A DNA stretch of 35,726 nt from Caulobacteraceae bacterium (GCA_025450315.1 JANWHQ010000130.1:1-35726), one strand, 5' to 3'. Counted from the stretch's first letter, positions 24,517 to 33,847 are shown. The notes: a model not told the origin generated them from the letters alone. A program made the numbers and translations.

Positions 24517-25119
24517 TCAGGCCCCCGGGTGCAGCCCCTCGCCGCTGCGCTGGGCGGCGCTGGCCTGGCCTTCGTGGGGGCCTTCGCGGAACTCCTCGAC
24601 GATCTTGGCGCAGAAGGCCGGAAGGTCCTTGGGACCGCGGCTGGTGACCAGGCCGTTGTCCACCACCACTTCCTGATCGACCACCTTGGCGCCGGCGTTG
24701 GCGAGGTCCTGGCGGATGGTGGGCCAGCCGGTCAGGGTGCGGCCCTCGGCCAGGCCCGCGTTGATCAGGATCCAGGGCGCATGGCAGATGGCCCCGATCG
24801 GCTTGCCCGCCTTGGCGAAGGCGCGGACGAAGCCGGTGGCCTCCTCGTTGATCCTCAACTGGTCGGGATTGGCCACGCCGCCCGGCAGCATGAGGGCGTC
24901 GTAGTCGCCGGCCTCGGCGTCGCCGAGGGCGCGATCGACCCTGATCTTCTGGCTGGGCGTCAGGTGGTTGAAGCCCTGGATCTCGCCGTCCTTGGGGGCG
25001 ACGATCTCGACCTCGGCGCCGGCCGCCTTCAGCGCTTGCATCGGTTTGGTCAGCTCGACCTCCTCGAAGCCGTCGGTGGCCATGATGGCGATCTTCTTGC
25101 CCTGCAGCTGTCCGGCCAT
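24517..25119 (-). CDS. DJ-1/PfpI family protein (YhbO/YraA type)
   Basis: A 200-residue protein of the class I glutamine amidotransferase-like fold. It has IAIMATDGFEEVEL (10-23, with conserved Glu near residue 20), DYDALMLPGGVANPD (72-86) and the nucleophile elbow GAICHAPW (109-116, C112 and H113). Members of the family act on glyoxal-damaged molecules or as stress proteins. The C-terminal 20 residues (EGPHEGQASAAQRSGEGLHP) are a low-complexity extension. The ATG is preceded by GGAGAG. It lies 28 bases after the Hsp20 gene on the same strand, so both may form a stress operon. Confidence 0.92.
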   Translation of the reverse strand: MAGQLQGKKIAIMATDGFEEVELTKPMQALKAAGAEVEIVAPKDGEIQGFNHLTPSQKIRVDRALGDAEAGDYDALMLPGGVANPDQLRINEEATGFVRAFAKAGKPIGAICHAPWILINAGLAEGRTLTGWPTIRQDLANAGAKVVDQEVVVDNGLVTSRGPKDLPAFCAKIVEEFREGPHEGQASAAQRSGEGLHPGA

Positions 25120-25147
25120 GGTTTGCTCTCCTTGCTTGGGGTGGGGG

Positions 25148-25774
25148 CTAGTCAGCGCTCGCCGCGTGCGAGGGTTCCGCCCTGCGGCGCGAGGTTTCGC
25201 CGCCGGACGTCCGGGTCTGTTCGCCCCCGTCCGACGAGGCGCCGGCGAAGCTGCGCGGCTCGCCGGCGACGGCCCGGGACGAGGCCGGGGCGCCCGTGCG
25301 CACCTCGATCCGGCGCGACATGGTCTGCTGGGCCGACTTGGGCAGGATCACGGTCAGGACGCCGTTGTCGAAGCTGGCCGCCACCTCGGCCGGATCGACG
25401 TGGAACGGCAGCCGCATCGAGCGCTGGAAGGCGCCCATCGAGCGCTCCATGACGTGATAGTTGTCGCCGTTCGTCGCCTGCTCGGACTGCCGCTCGCCGC
25501 GGATGGTCAGCACGTCCTCGTCCAGGCGCACCTCGAGGTCCTTGTCCGACACGCCCGGCAGGTCGGTCTCGATGCGGATCTCGCCGTCGCTCTCGCGGAT
25601 GTCCATGCGCGGGGTGGCGACCAGGCCGCCGGTCATCCCCGCCAGCGGCAGGCCCCGGAAGGCGTCCTCCATCAACCGGCCCATGTCGCGGTACAGGGAC
25701 ATGAAGGGGTCCCCGCCCCAGCGACGCTCCATCAGATCGCCCAAACGGAATGGCGTCAGGTCGCTCCTGGCCAT
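25148..25774 (-). CDS. Hsp20/alpha-crystallin family small heat-shock protein
   Basis: A 208-residue chaperone. A short N-terminal arm (MARSDLTPFRLGDLMERRWGGDPF) is followed by the alpha-crystallin domain (about 53-152), with PRMDIRESDGEIRIETDLPG, VLTIRGER and FDNGVLTVILPK (134-145). The last 50 residues are Ser/Arg/Gly-rich and longer than the usual tail. Small heat-shock proteins hold unfolding clients in large oligomers without ATP. A strong AAGGAGG lies five to six bases before the ATG. It is the first gene of the pair with the DJ-1/PfpI gene. I could not make out a convincing heat-shock sigma-factor promoter in the 267-base divergent gap (25775-26041). Confidence 0.93.
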   Translation of the reverse strand: MARSDLTPFRLGDLMERRWGGDPFMSLYRDMGRLMEDAFRGLPLAGMTGGLVATPRMDIRESDGEIRIETDLPGVSDKDLEVRLDEDVLTIRGERQSEQATNGDNYHVMERSMGAFQRSMRLPFHVDPAEVAASFDNGVLTVILPKSAQQTMSRRIEVRTGAPASSRAVAGEPRSFAGASSDGGEQTRTSGGETSRRRAEPSHAASAD

Positions 25775-26041
25775 GATGGCCTCCTTGGATTTGGTCGGGC
25801 CGCCCCAGTCCGCGCGACGACAATAAGAGCCCGCCGGCGAGGACGCACATCAACTAAAGTTATTCTTGATGACAGGAACAACGGCCATGCGGGAGGCGTT
25901 GGATTCTATCGTGGCGGAAGATGAATGGCGAAGCCTGTTCTTCCGCACATCTTGGACAGCGCGGATCGACGCCGAAGGCTTCCCCCGCCGCGGGCCGTGC
26001 GCGAGTGTGCGGAGGCATCGCCAGGAGCGGAGCGGACGGAC

Positions 26042-26914
26042 ATGGACATCGGCTTTGTGGGCCTGGGCAGCATGGGATCGGGCATGGCGCGCCGGCTGGT
26101 CGGCGCGGGCCATCGGGTGAAGGTCTGGAACCGCTCGCCCGGGCCGGCCGAGGCGCTGGCCAAAGAGGGGGCCGAGCCGGTCTCCCGACCCGAGGCGGCG
26201 TTTGGCGGCGAGGCCGTGGTCTCGATGCTGGCCAACGACGCGGCCGTCCGCGAGGTGGTGCTGGGCCAGGGCCTGCCGGCGGCGCGGCCGGGGCTGCTGC
26301 ACCTGTCGATGTCCACCATCACGGTGAAGCTCTGCCAGGAGATGGAGGCGGCCCACGCCAGGGCCGGGGTCCTGCTGGTCGGCGCGCCGGTGCTGGGGCG
26401 GCCGGACGTGGCTGCGGCGGGCCAGCTGAACATCCTGGCGGCGGGCGAGGAGGCGGCGGTCGAGAAGGCCGCGCCGCTGCTGGCCGCCATGGGCCGCAAG
26501 ACCTGGCGCATCGGCCCGCGTCCGCACCAGGCCAGCCTGGTCAAGCTGGCCGTGAACTTCAGCCTGGCGGCGGCCATCGAGGCCATGTCCGAGGCCTTCG
26601 CCCTGGTCGAGGCGCACGGCCTGGACCCCCACATCGCGCACGAGCTTATGAGCGGCACCCTGTTCGCCGCCCCCGCCTACCAGGGCTATGGCCGGACCAT
26701 CGCCGACCGCGCCTTCGAGCCGGCCGGGTTCAAGCTGCCGCTCGGGCTGAAGGACGTCCGCTCGGCCATGGAGGCCGGCGAGGCCGTGGGCGCGCCCATG
26801 CCCTTCGCCAGCGTCATGCGCGACAACTTCCTGGACGCCATCGCCCACGGCGATTCCGAGAAGGACTGGTCGGCGGTCTCGCAGGTGGCGCGACGCCGCG
26901 CCGGGCTGGTGTAA
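26042..26914 (+). CDS. NAD(P)-dependent 3-hydroxyisobutyrate dehydrogenase-like oxidoreductase
   Basis: A 290-residue beta-hydroxyacid dehydrogenase. Cofactor loop GFVGLGSMGSGMA (4-16); VWNRSPG (28-34) is a sequence often linked to NADP preference. The substrate-binding segment reads LSMSTIT (88-94). Catalytic lysine K168 is in VKLAVNF (167-173). The C-terminal helical domain has FKLPLGLKDV. The family reduces or oxidises 3-hydroxyisobutyrate, tartronate semialdehyde, glyoxylate or succinic semialdehyde; the substrate is not evident. The ATG at 26042 is preceded by GGAGCGGA and starts the protein just before the cofactor loop; an ATG at 25925 would add 39 residues with no family match. The alpha-glucosidase gene follows after 33 bases. 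Confidence 0.92.
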   Translation: MDIGFVGLGSMGSGMARRLVGAGHRVKVWNRSPGPAEALAKEGAEPVSRPEAAFGGEAVVSMLANDAAVREVVLGQGLPAARPGLLHLSMSTITVKLCQEMEAAHARAGVLLVGAPVLGRPDVAAAGQLNILAAGEEAAVEKAAPLLAAMGRKTWRIGPRPHQASLVKLAVNFSLAAAIEAMSEAFALVEAHGLDPHIAHELMSGTLFAAPAYQGYGRTIADRAFEPAGFKLPLGLKDVRSAMEAGEAVGAPMPFASVMRDNFLDAIAHGDSEKDWSAVSQVARRRAGLV

Positions 26915-26947
26915 GACAGCGTCCGGGGCGGCTCGGGAGGGGCGGGG

Positions 26948-28540
26948 ATGGCGCAGGCCGAATGGTGGAAGCGCGGCGTCATCTACCAGGTCTATCCGCG
27001 CTCGTTCCAGGACACCGGCGGCGACGGGGTGGGGGACCTCAAGGGGATCCGCGCCCGGCTCGGCCATTTCCAGGACCTGGGCGTGGACGGGGTGTGGATC
27101 TCGCCGGTGTTCACCTCGCCCATGGCCGACTTCGGCTACGACATCTCCGACTACCGCGCCATCGATCCCCTGTTCGGGACGCTGGAGGACTTCGACGCCC
27201 TGGTCGCCGACGCCCACGGGCGCGGGCTGAAGCTGATCCTCGACTTGGTGCCCAACCACACCTCCGACCAGCACCCCTGGTTCCTGCAGAGCCGCGCCTC
27301 GAGGGAGAACCCCAAGCGCGACTGGTACATCTGGCGCGACGGCAAGCCGGACGGTTCCCCGCCCAACAACTGGCTCGCCAACTTCGGCGGCTCGGGCTGG
27401 GCGTGGGACGCGCGGACGGGCCAGTTCTACTACCATGCCTACCTGCCCCAGCAGCCCGACCTCAACTGGCGCAACCCGGAGGTCCGCGCCGCCATGTTCG
27501 ACGTCATGCGCTTCTGGCTGGACCGCGGCGTCGACGGCTTCCGAGTCGACGTGCTCGGGCATCTGATCAAGGACGAGCAGTTCCGCGACGACCCGCCGAA
27601 CCCCGACTGGCGGCCGGGCCAGGCCAGCGTCGAGCGCCACCTGGCGATCTATTCCTCCGACCGGCCCGAGGCGCACGAGGTGGCCGCCCAGATGCGCCGG
27701 GTGATCGACGCCTATCCGGACCGGGTGCTGATCGGCGAGATCTACCTGCCCGTGGATCGGCTGGTGAGCTACTACGGCCGGCGCCTGGACGAGGCGAACC
27801 TGCCGTTCAACTTCCAGCTGCTGCAGGCCGAATGGACCGCCGAGGCGCTGGGCCGGATCGTGCGCGACTACGAGGCCCTGCTGCCCCCGGGCGCCTGGCC
27901 CAACTGGGTGCTGAGCAACCACGACCGCCATCGCATCGCCAGCCGGGTCGGCCCGGCGCAGGCCCGGAACGCCGCGGTGCTGCTGCTGACCCTCCGGGGC
28001 ACGCCGACCATTTACTACGGCGACGAGGTCGGGCTGGAGCAGGTCCCGATCCCGCCGGATCGCGTGCAGGATCCCTGGGAGAAGAACGAGCCCGGCCTTG
28101 GCCTCGGCCGCGATCCCTGCCGCACGCCCATGCCCTGGGACGCCAGCCCCAACGCCGGCTTCACCACCGGCCGGCCCTGGCTGCCGCTGAACGCCGACTG
28201 GCCCACGCGCAACGTGGCGGCCGAGCGCGCCGATCCGGCCTCGATGCTCGGCCTCCATCGCGACCTCTTGGCGCTGCGCCGATCCAGCCCGGCGCTCAGC
28301 CTGGGCGACTATGTCGAGGTGGCGGCCACGGGCGGGGTGCTGGCCTACGAGCGGCGCCTGGACGGGGAGCGGATGTTGGCCGCGCTCAACCTGACCAGCG
28401 AACCCCGGAGCCTGGTCCTGCCCGCGGACGCGGCCTGGACGCCGGTGCTCCGGACCGCCGGGCCGGCCGCCGGGTCCCCCGCGGGCCGGGCCCTGGCCCT
28501 GGTTCCCGACGCGGGCGTGGTGCTGCGGGCTGGAACCTGA
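26948..28540 (+). CDS. GH13 alpha-glucosidase (oligo-1,6-/alpha-glucosidase type)
   Basis: A 530-residue glycoside hydrolase of family 13. The beta/alpha-barrel regions are clear: VIYQVYPRSFQD (11-22), GYDISDYRAIDPLFG (63-77), DLVPNHTSDQHPWF (99-112), GFRVDVLGH (197-205; nucleophile D201), VLIGEIYL (260-267; acid/base E264) and LSNHDRHRI (322-330; transition-state stabiliser D326). The pattern is that of exo-acting alpha-glucosidases. There is no signal peptide, so it acts in the cytoplasm on imported maltodextrin, isomaltose or trehalose-type substrates. It lies in a same-strand run with a glucose dehydrogenase and a GH15 enzyme, which suggests glucan use. All catalytic residues are intact. 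Confidence 0.95.
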   Translation: MAQAEWWKRGVIYQVYPRSFQDTGGDGVGDLKGIRARLGHFQDLGVDGVWISPVFTSPMADFGYDISDYRAIDPLFGTLEDFDALVADAHGRGLKLILDLVPNHTSDQHPWFLQSRASRENPKRDWYIWRDGKPDGSPPNNWLANFGGSGWAWDARTGQFYYHAYLPQQPDLNWRNPEVRAAMFDVMRFWLDRGVDGFRVDVLGHLIKDEQFRDDPPNPDWRPGQASVERHLAIYSSDRPEAHEVAAQMRRVIDAYPDRVLIGEIYLPVDRLVSYYGRRLDEANLPFNFQLLQAEWTAEALGRIVRDYEALLPPGAWPNWVLSNHDRHRIASRVGPAQARNAAVLLLTLRGTPTIYYGDEVGLEQVPIPPDRVQDPWEKNEPGLGLGRDPCRTPMPWDASPNAGFTTGRPWLPLNADWPTRNVAAERADPASMLGLHRDLLALRRSSPALSLGDYVEVAATGGVLAYERRLDGERMLAALNLTSEPRSLVLPADAAWTPVLRTAGPAAGSPAGRALALVPDAGVVLRAGT

Positions 28541-28639
28541 CGCCCGGGCGCCGGTTTAACACCTGTCCTCGACGGAGCCCGGGCAGCGCCGCCGATGGCT
28601 TCCACGGAGCTGGAGCTCGGCAACAGGCGTTCCCCGATA

Positions 28640-29698
28640 ATGCGCGCGATCACCGTCAAGCCCGGCCAGGCCGGTTCCGTCCGGTTGGACGACCGGCCCG
28701 AGCCCGAGGTTCCCGACGGCTGCGCCCTGATCGAGGCGGTGGCGCTGGGCGTCTGCGGCACCGACATCGAGATCATCGCCGGCGACTACGGCTGGGCCCC
28801 CGAGGGTGAGGACCGGCTGATCCTCGGCCACGAGTCCCTGGGCCGGGTCGTGCGGGCGCCCGAAGGATCGGACCTGAAGACGGGCGATCTGGTGGTCGGG
28901 GTGGTGCGCCGACCCGATCCGGTCCCGTGCGCCGCCTGCGCGGGCGGCGAGTGGGACATGTGCCGCAACGGGCTCTATACCGAGCACGGCATCAAGCAGG
29001 TGAACGGCTATGGCGCCGAGCGCTACGCGCTGGAGCCCGACTTCGCGGTGAAGATCGACCCGGCGCTGGGGATCCTCGGCGTGCTCCTGGAGCCCACCAG
29101 CGTGGTGGCCAAGGCCTGGGACCACACCCTGCGGATCGGCGCGCGCAGCCGCACCTGGAAGCCCAGGACCGTGCTGGTCACCGGCGCGGGGCCGGTGGGC
29201 CTGCTCGCGGCCCTGATCGGCCGGCAGAAGGACCTGGAGGTGCATGTGCTCGACCAGGTGACCTCCGGCCCCAAGCCCCAGCTGGTGGCCGACCTCGGCG
29301 CGACCTACCACTCGGGCGGTCCGGGCGTGATCGACCAGCTGAAGCCCGACATCGTGCTGGAATGCACGGGCGCGGACGTGCTGGTGATGGCCGCCATCGT
29401 GGCCGCCGGGCGCGACAGCATCGTCTGCCTGGCCGGCGTCTCCAGCGGCGGACGCAAGGTCGACTTCGATGTCGGCGGCTTCAACCGCTCGGCGGTGCTG
29501 GGCAACGACGTGGTGTTCGGCAGCGTCAACGCCAACAAGGCCCACTACCAGGCCGCCGCCGAGGCCCTGGCCCGGGCCGACAAGGGTTGGCTCGGCCGGC
29601 TGATCTCCCGCCGCGTGCCGCTGGACCGCTGGCGCGAGGCCTTCACCCGCCAGGACGGCGACGTGAAGGTGATCCTCCAGTTCGGAGCCGCGGCCTGA
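28640..29698 (+). CDS. gdh: Zinc-dependent glucose 1-dehydrogenase (MDR superfamily)
   Basis: A 352-residue medium-chain dehydrogenase. The N-terminal catalytic domain has GVCGTDIEIIAGDYG and LGHESLGRVV (zinc site), a cysteine-rich lobe CAACAGGEWDMC, and YTEHGI typical of archaeal/bacterial glucose dehydrogenases. The cofactor loop is VTGAGPVGLLAA. The enzyme should oxidise glucose to gluconolactone with NAD(P). I chose the ATG at 28640, because MRAITVKPGQ is the family's usual beginning. An upstream in-frame ATG at 28595 would add 15 residues, and neither has a good ribosome-binding site. Its stop overlaps the start of the GH15 gene (ATGA). Glucose freed by the flanking hydrolases is the likely substrate. 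Confidence 0.88.
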   Translation: MRAITVKPGQAGSVRLDDRPEPEVPDGCALIEAVALGVCGTDIEIIAGDYGWAPEGEDRLILGHESLGRVVRAPEGSDLKTGDLVVGVVRRPDPVPCAACAGGEWDMCRNGLYTEHGIKQVNGYGAERYALEPDFAVKIDPALGILGVLLEPTSVVAKAWDHTLRIGARSRTWKPRTVLVTGAGPVGLLAALIGRQKDLEVHVLDQVTSGPKPQLVADLGATYHSGGPGVIDQLKPDIVLECTGADVLVMAAIVAAGRDSIVCLAGVSSGGRKVDFDVGGFNRSAVLGNDVVFGSVNANKAHYQAAAEALARADKGWLGRLISRRVPLDRWREAFTRQDGDVKVILQFGAAA

Positions 29699-31539
29699 TG
29701 GCGGCCCGGATCGAGGACTACGCCCTGATCGGCGACTGCGAGACCGCCGCCCTGGTGGCGATCGACGGCTCGATCGACTGGCTGTGCTGGCCGAGGTTCG
29801 ATTCCGACGCCTGTTTCGCCGCGCTGCTGGGCGAGGAGTCCCATGGCCGCTGGAAGATCGCGCCCGTGGCGGAGGACGTACGCATCTCGCGCCGCTACCT
29901 TCCCGACACCCTGGTGCTGGAGACCCTGTTCGAGGCCCCCGAAGGTGCGGTGCGGATGCTCGACTTCATGCCGCCCCGCGGCAAGGCGTCCGACGTCGTG
30001 CGCCTGGTCACGGGCCTGCGCGGCGAGCTGGCCATGCGGATGGAGCTGATCCTGCGCTTCGGCTACGGGGCCACCGTTCCCTGGGTCACCCGCCTCCACG
30101 GCGACGAGCTGCGCGCCATCGCGGGGCCGGACATGGTGGTGCTGCGCACCGGCGCGGACATCCGCGGCGAGGACATGACCACGGTGGCGGATTTCACCAT
30201 CCGCGAGGGCGCGACCATGCCCTTCGTGCTGACCTACGGCCCGTCCAACGAGCCGATCCCGGACGAGATCGATCCGCAGCAGGCGCTGGAGGACACCAAG
30301 ACCTTCTGGACCGAATGGAGCGGCGCCGCCAAGGTCGGCGGGCCCTACGAGGCGGCGGTCAAGCGCTCCCTCTTGACCCTCAAGGCCCTGACCTACGCCC
30401 CGACCGGCGGGCTGATCGCGGCGCCCACCACCTCACTGCCCGAGCAGTTCGGCGGCCAGCGGAACTGGGACTACCGCTACTGCTGGATCCGCGATGCGAC
30501 CCTGACGCTGCTGTCGTTCATCAACGCCGGCCATCTGGAAGAGGCCCGCGCCTGGGCCGACTGGCTGCACCGCGCCGCCGCGGGCGATCCCAAGGACATG
30601 CGCATCATGTACGGCATCGGCGGCGAGCGCCGGCTGCTGGAATGGCAGGCCGACTGGCTGCCCGGCTACGAGGGCTCCAGGCCCGTGCGGGTGGGCAACG
30701 CCGCCCACGAGCAGTTCCAGCTGGACGTCTACGGCGAGCTGATGGACGTCTTCCACCAGGGCCGCAAGGCGACCGGCCGCACCAACCGCGAGCGCTGGCC
30801 GCTGCAGCTGGCCGTGGTCGGCCATGTCTCCGAGGTCTGGGACCAGCCCGACGAAGGCATCTGGGAGGTGCGCGCCCGGCGGCGGCACTTCACCTACTCC
30901 AAGGTGATGGCCTGGGTCGTGATGGACCGGGCGGTCCGCTGCGTCGAGGACTACGGCAACGAGGGCCTGCTGGACGAGTGGCGCGCGCTGCGCGAGCGGA
31001 TCAAGGCCGACGTCATGTCCAAGGGGGTCGACCCCGAGCGCGGCGTCTTCAAGCGCGCCTATGACGACCCGAATCTGGACGCCAGCCTGCTGCTGCTGGC
31101 CGAGGTGGGCTTCGTGGCCCCCGACGATCCGGTGTTCGTGGCGACGGTCCAGGCCATCGAGCGCGAGCTGATGACCCCGGAGGGGCTGGTGATGCGCTAC
31201 GACACCACCAAGGTCGAGGACGGCCTGCCGCCGGGGGAGGGCGCGTTCCTTCCCTGCAGCTTCTGGCTGGTCAACGCCTATGTGCTGCTGGGCCGGATCG
31301 ACGACGCGACGGCCCTGTTCGAGCGGCTGCTGGGCCTGCGCAACGACCTGGGGCTGATGTCCGAGGAATACGACGCCAAGCAAGGGCGCATGTCCGGCAA
31401 CTTCCCCCAGGCCTTCTCGCACGTGGCCCTGGTGGCCGCCGCCATGAACCTGACCCACCGGCTGAAGCCCAGCGCCCAGCGCGCCGACCCGGACGGCCAT
31501 GCCCTGGCCGCGCCGGCCGAGGCGGCGGAGAAGATCTAG
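29698..31539 (+). CDS. GH15 family glucoamylase/trehalase-like hydrolase
   Basis: A 613-residue glycoside hydrolase. It begins with the conserved RIEDYALIGDCETAALV, then IDGSIDWLCWPRFDS (22-36), an N-terminal beta domain (about 1-210) and an (alpha/alpha)6 barrel. Catalytic acid E390 is in DEGIWEVR (385-392), and the catalytic base is one of E556/E557 in MSEEYD (554-559); GNFPQAFSH (567-575) and QRNWDYRYCWIRD (254-266) are also family signatures. Members of this branch release glucose from maltodextrins or cleave trehalose, and which is used here is open. There is no signal peptide. The start overlaps the glucose dehydrogenase stop (ATGA), so translation is coupled and the released glucose could be oxidised at once. 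Confidence 0.94.
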   Translation: MAARIEDYALIGDCETAALVAIDGSIDWLCWPRFDSDACFAALLGEESHGRWKIAPVAEDVRISRRYLPDTLVLETLFEAPEGAVRMLDFMPPRGKASDVVRLVTGLRGELAMRMELILRFGYGATVPWVTRLHGDELRAIAGPDMVVLRTGADIRGEDMTTVADFTIREGATMPFVLTYGPSNEPIPDEIDPQQALEDTKTFWTEWSGAAKVGGPYEAAVKRSLLTLKALTYAPTGGLIAAPTTSLPEQFGGQRNWDYRYCWIRDATLTLLSFINAGHLEEARAWADWLHRAAAGDPKDMRIMYGIGGERRLLEWQADWLPGYEGSRPVRVGNAAHEQFQLDVYGELMDVFHQGRKATGRTNRERWPLQLAVVGHVSEVWDQPDEGIWEVRARRRHFTYSKVMAWVVMDRAVRCVEDYGNEGLLDEWRALRERIKADVMSKGVDPERGVFKRAYDDPNLDASLLLLAEVGFVAPDDPVFVATVQAIERELMTPEGLVMRYDTTKVEDGLPPGEGAFLPCSFWLVNAYVLLGRIDDATALFERLLGLRNDLGLMSEEYDAKQGRMSGNFPQAFSHVALVAAAMNLTHRLKPSAQRADPDGHALAAPAEAAEKI

Positions 31540-31598
31540 TCCCTGCCCCGCGAAGCCCGAGGCTGGCGGCCGCAAGCCCCCGCCGCTAGCGTGACCGC

Positions 31599-32378
31599 AT
31601 GAAGCAGGACGAGCGGCGGCTTCACGCCCAGTCGTTCGGCGCGGCGGCCGGCGCCTATGCCGAGCACCGCCCCGACTATGCCGAGGCCGCGGCGGCCTGG
31701 TCTCTGGAGCCGGCGCCGGGCCGGCGCGTGCTCGATCTGGGCGCCGGAACCGGCAAGCTGACCGCCCTGCTGGTCCGGCTGGGCTGCGAGGTGGTCGCGG
31801 TCGAGCCCGATCCGGCGATGCTGGCCGAGCTGCGCCGCGGCGTTCCGGCGGTGCGCGCGCTGCCCGGCCGGGCCGAAGCCATCCCGCTGCCGGACGCCTG
31901 CGTCGACGCGGTGCTGGCCGGCAACGCCATGCACTGGTTCGACATGCAGGCGGCCGGGCCCGAGATGGCCCGGGTGCTGGCGCCGGGCGGGGTGCTGGCG
32001 GGCCTCTGGAACGTCGTCGACGACCGGATCGACTGGGTCGCCGGCCTGGAGCGGGTCGGCGGCAGCGCCGCCATCGGTCCGCGCGACACCCTGACCCGCT
32101 GGCGCGCCGGCGCGCCCGCCGCCCGGCTGGCGGCCATGGGCCTGGCGCCGCTGTTCGCTTCGCCGCGGAAGGCCGAGTTCCCGCATGGCCAGCGCCGCAC
32201 CGCCGGCTCGCTCACCGATACCCTGGCGACCCGGGCGGGGATGCTGGTGATGCCGGAGTCCGAACGGGCGGCCAGGCTCGGCCGCATCGCCGCCTACATG
32301 GCCAGCCGGCCGGAGACCGCCGAGGGCGAGTTCACCCTGCCGATGCTGACCGGCGTGCTGCGCGCCCGGCGGCCGTGA
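31599..32378 (+). CDS. Class I SAM-dependent methyltransferase
   Basis: A 259-residue protein with the SAM motif I VLDLGAGTGKL (about 44-54), an acidic motif II VVAVEPDP (about 64-71) and motif III/IV regions around PLPDACVDAVLAGNAMHWFD (about 96-115), ending with LAPGGVLAGLWN. The beginning (SFGAAAGAYAEHRPDY) is typical of the UbiE/Methyltransf_11 group. The substrate is unknown. It is 59 bases after the GH15 gene on the same strand and may be a separate unit; the gap has no clear terminator. Confidence 0.88.
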   Translation: MKQDERRLHAQSFGAAAGAYAEHRPDYAEAAAAWSLEPAPGRRVLDLGAGTGKLTALLVRLGCEVVAVEPDPAMLAELRRGVPAVRALPGRAEAIPLPDACVDAVLAGNAMHWFDMQAAGPEMARVLAPGGVLAGLWNVVDDRIDWVAGLERVGGSAAIGPRDTLTRWRAGAPAARLAAMGLAPLFASPRKAEFPHGQRRTAGSLTDTLATRAGMLVMPESERAARLGRIAAYMASRPETAEGEFTLPMLTGVLRARRP

Positions 32379-32393
32379 GCGCGGCCCGGTCCG

Positions 32394-33632
32394 TCAGGAG
32401 CCCAGCACGTCCGGCGGCAGGCCCAGCGCGGCGCGGCCGCGGGCGGTGGGCAGGATCGGCTGGTTCTGGATGTGCAGCCGGTACATCTCGATGTCGCGGA
32501 AGTAGCGCTGCAGGCGGTTGTCGTGGCGGCCGGCCGAGGCGCCGGTGGCGTGGAACAGCCGCTCCACGCAGGTGCAGGCCATCTGGCAGGCCTCGCGCGC
32601 CAGCCCCCAGACCTCGAAGGTCTGGGCCGCGGTGATCGGCTGGCGGTCCCGCACCGCGCGGCGGCACTGCTCCTGGTAGAGCTCGATGGCCGCGAGGGTC
32701 AGGGCGCGGGCCGACTCGGCCAGGCCCAGGCTGAGGCCGTAAAGGTTCTGCACGAAGGGATCGTGGATCCGCTTCACGCCCGGCTGGCCCAGGATGTCGC
32801 GTTCGCGGATGATCGTCTCGAACTCGTCCAGCGCCGCCCGCGCGGTCCCCGAGAAGATCGCGCCGAACTCGCAGTGGAACCAGCCCACCGCCACGCCCAG
32901 GTACATCGGATTGCCGTGCAGCTCCGTGCCGGCCGTGCCGCTGGTCGAGGCGTGCGACAGCATCATCTGCTGGCCGACGATGTGGTGCGCCGGCACGAAG
33001 GCGTTCTCGATGCGCACGCTGTTGGAGCCGGAGGCGCGCATGCCCATGAAGCGGTCCTCGCCCCAGTCGGGCAGGATCTCGATCTTGTCGCGCGGGACGA
33101 TGAAGAACACCGGCCGGGGCGGCCCGCCCTCGGTGGGCATCAGCGTGCCGCCGATGAAGTGGGTGGAGATCGGGATGCCCGAGGCGAACGGCCAGACGCC
33201 CGAAACGGTCCAGCCGCCCTCGGCCGGCGTCATCGCGCCCACCGGCCCGACCACGTGGGCGGCGCGGAAGTCGCCGTCCGCCCCGAACAGCTCGCACTGG
33301 GCCTGCTCGGGCCAGTGGCTGGCCATGAAGTAGGCGTGCGAGCCGGCCAGGGTGAAGCACCACGCCGCCGCCGGATGGCCGCGGGCGATCTCCATCACCA
33401 CTTCCAGGAAGACCCGCGGCTCCAACTCGAAGCCGCCGAACATCCTGGGCGTCAGGATCTTGTAGAAGCCGGCCTCGGCGAAGGCGGCGTGCATCTCGTC
33501 GGAGACGTGGCCCAGCTTGTCGCTGGACGCCTGCTGTTCGCGCAGCCTGGGCTGCAGCGCCCGCGCCTTCTCGACCAACTGGTCGCGCAGGATCGTCTCC
33601 GGCGGCCGCGCCGCATCCGAACCCTCAGCCAA
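32394..33632 (-). CDS. Acyl-CoA dehydrogenase-fold flavoprotein (flavin-dependent monooxygenase type)
   Basis: A 412-residue protein. The N-terminal helical domain (DKLGHVSDEMHAAFAEAGFY, then KILTPRMFGGFE), the central beta domain (GGWTVSGVWPFASG, about 155-168) and the C-terminal helical bundle match the acyl-CoA-dehydrogenase fold. The missing acyl-CoA motifs and the HsaA/DszC-like WPFASG segment suggest an FMNH2- or FADH2-dependent monooxygenase rather than an acyl-CoA dehydrogenase. I chose the TTG at 33632 (AEGSDAARPP) because GGAGGG stands five bases upstream; an ATG at 33740 would add 36 residues of low-complexity, family-unlike sequence. The stop lies 15 bases from the stop of the convergent methyltransferase. 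Confidence 0.85.
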   Translation of the reverse strand: MAEGSDAARPPETILRDQLVEKARALQPRLREQQASSDKLGHVSDEMHAAFAEAGFYKILTPRMFGGFELEPRVFLEVVMEIARGHPAAAWCFTLAGSHAYFMASHWPEQAQCELFGADGDFRAAHVVGPVGAMTPAEGGWTVSGVWPFASGIPISTHFIGGTLMPTEGGPPRPVFFIVPRDKIEILPDWGEDRFMGMRASGSNSVRIENAFVPAHHIVGQQMMLSHASTSGTAGTELHGNPMYLGVAVGWFHCEFGAIFSGTARAALDEFETIIRERDILGQPGVKRIHDPFVQNLYGLSLGLAESARALTLAAIELYQEQCRRAVRDRQPITAAQTFEVWGLAREACQMACTCVERLFHATGASAGRHDNRLQRYFRDIEMYRLHIQNQPILPTARGRAALGLPPDVLGS

Positions 33633-33847
33633 GGCCGTCCCTCCACACTGTCCGCCCAGCGGATCTCGGCCGGCACATTGCCGCCCGGCGGCGGCCGCTT
33701 CAATGCGCGAAAGCCCCGGGAGCAGGATACGTGCTCGCACGACGGCGGGCGTGGGCTTGCGGACGCAGGGGTGATCGCCGGCTTCGGCCCCGAGCCCGGC
33801 CCCGGGGCGCCGGACTGACGCTCCGGCACCGGTCTGGCGAGGCTGGA

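Noticed and set aside
25775..26041. A heat-shock sigma-factor promoter for the Hsp20 gene
   Set aside because: I could not find a good -35 (CTTG) and -10 (C-TAT) pair with the right spacing on the minus strand.
25921..28809. A 962-codon open frame on the plus strand
   Set aside because: It is a shifted reading of the dehydrogenase and alpha-glucosidase genes, whose catalytic motifs are all in the other frames.
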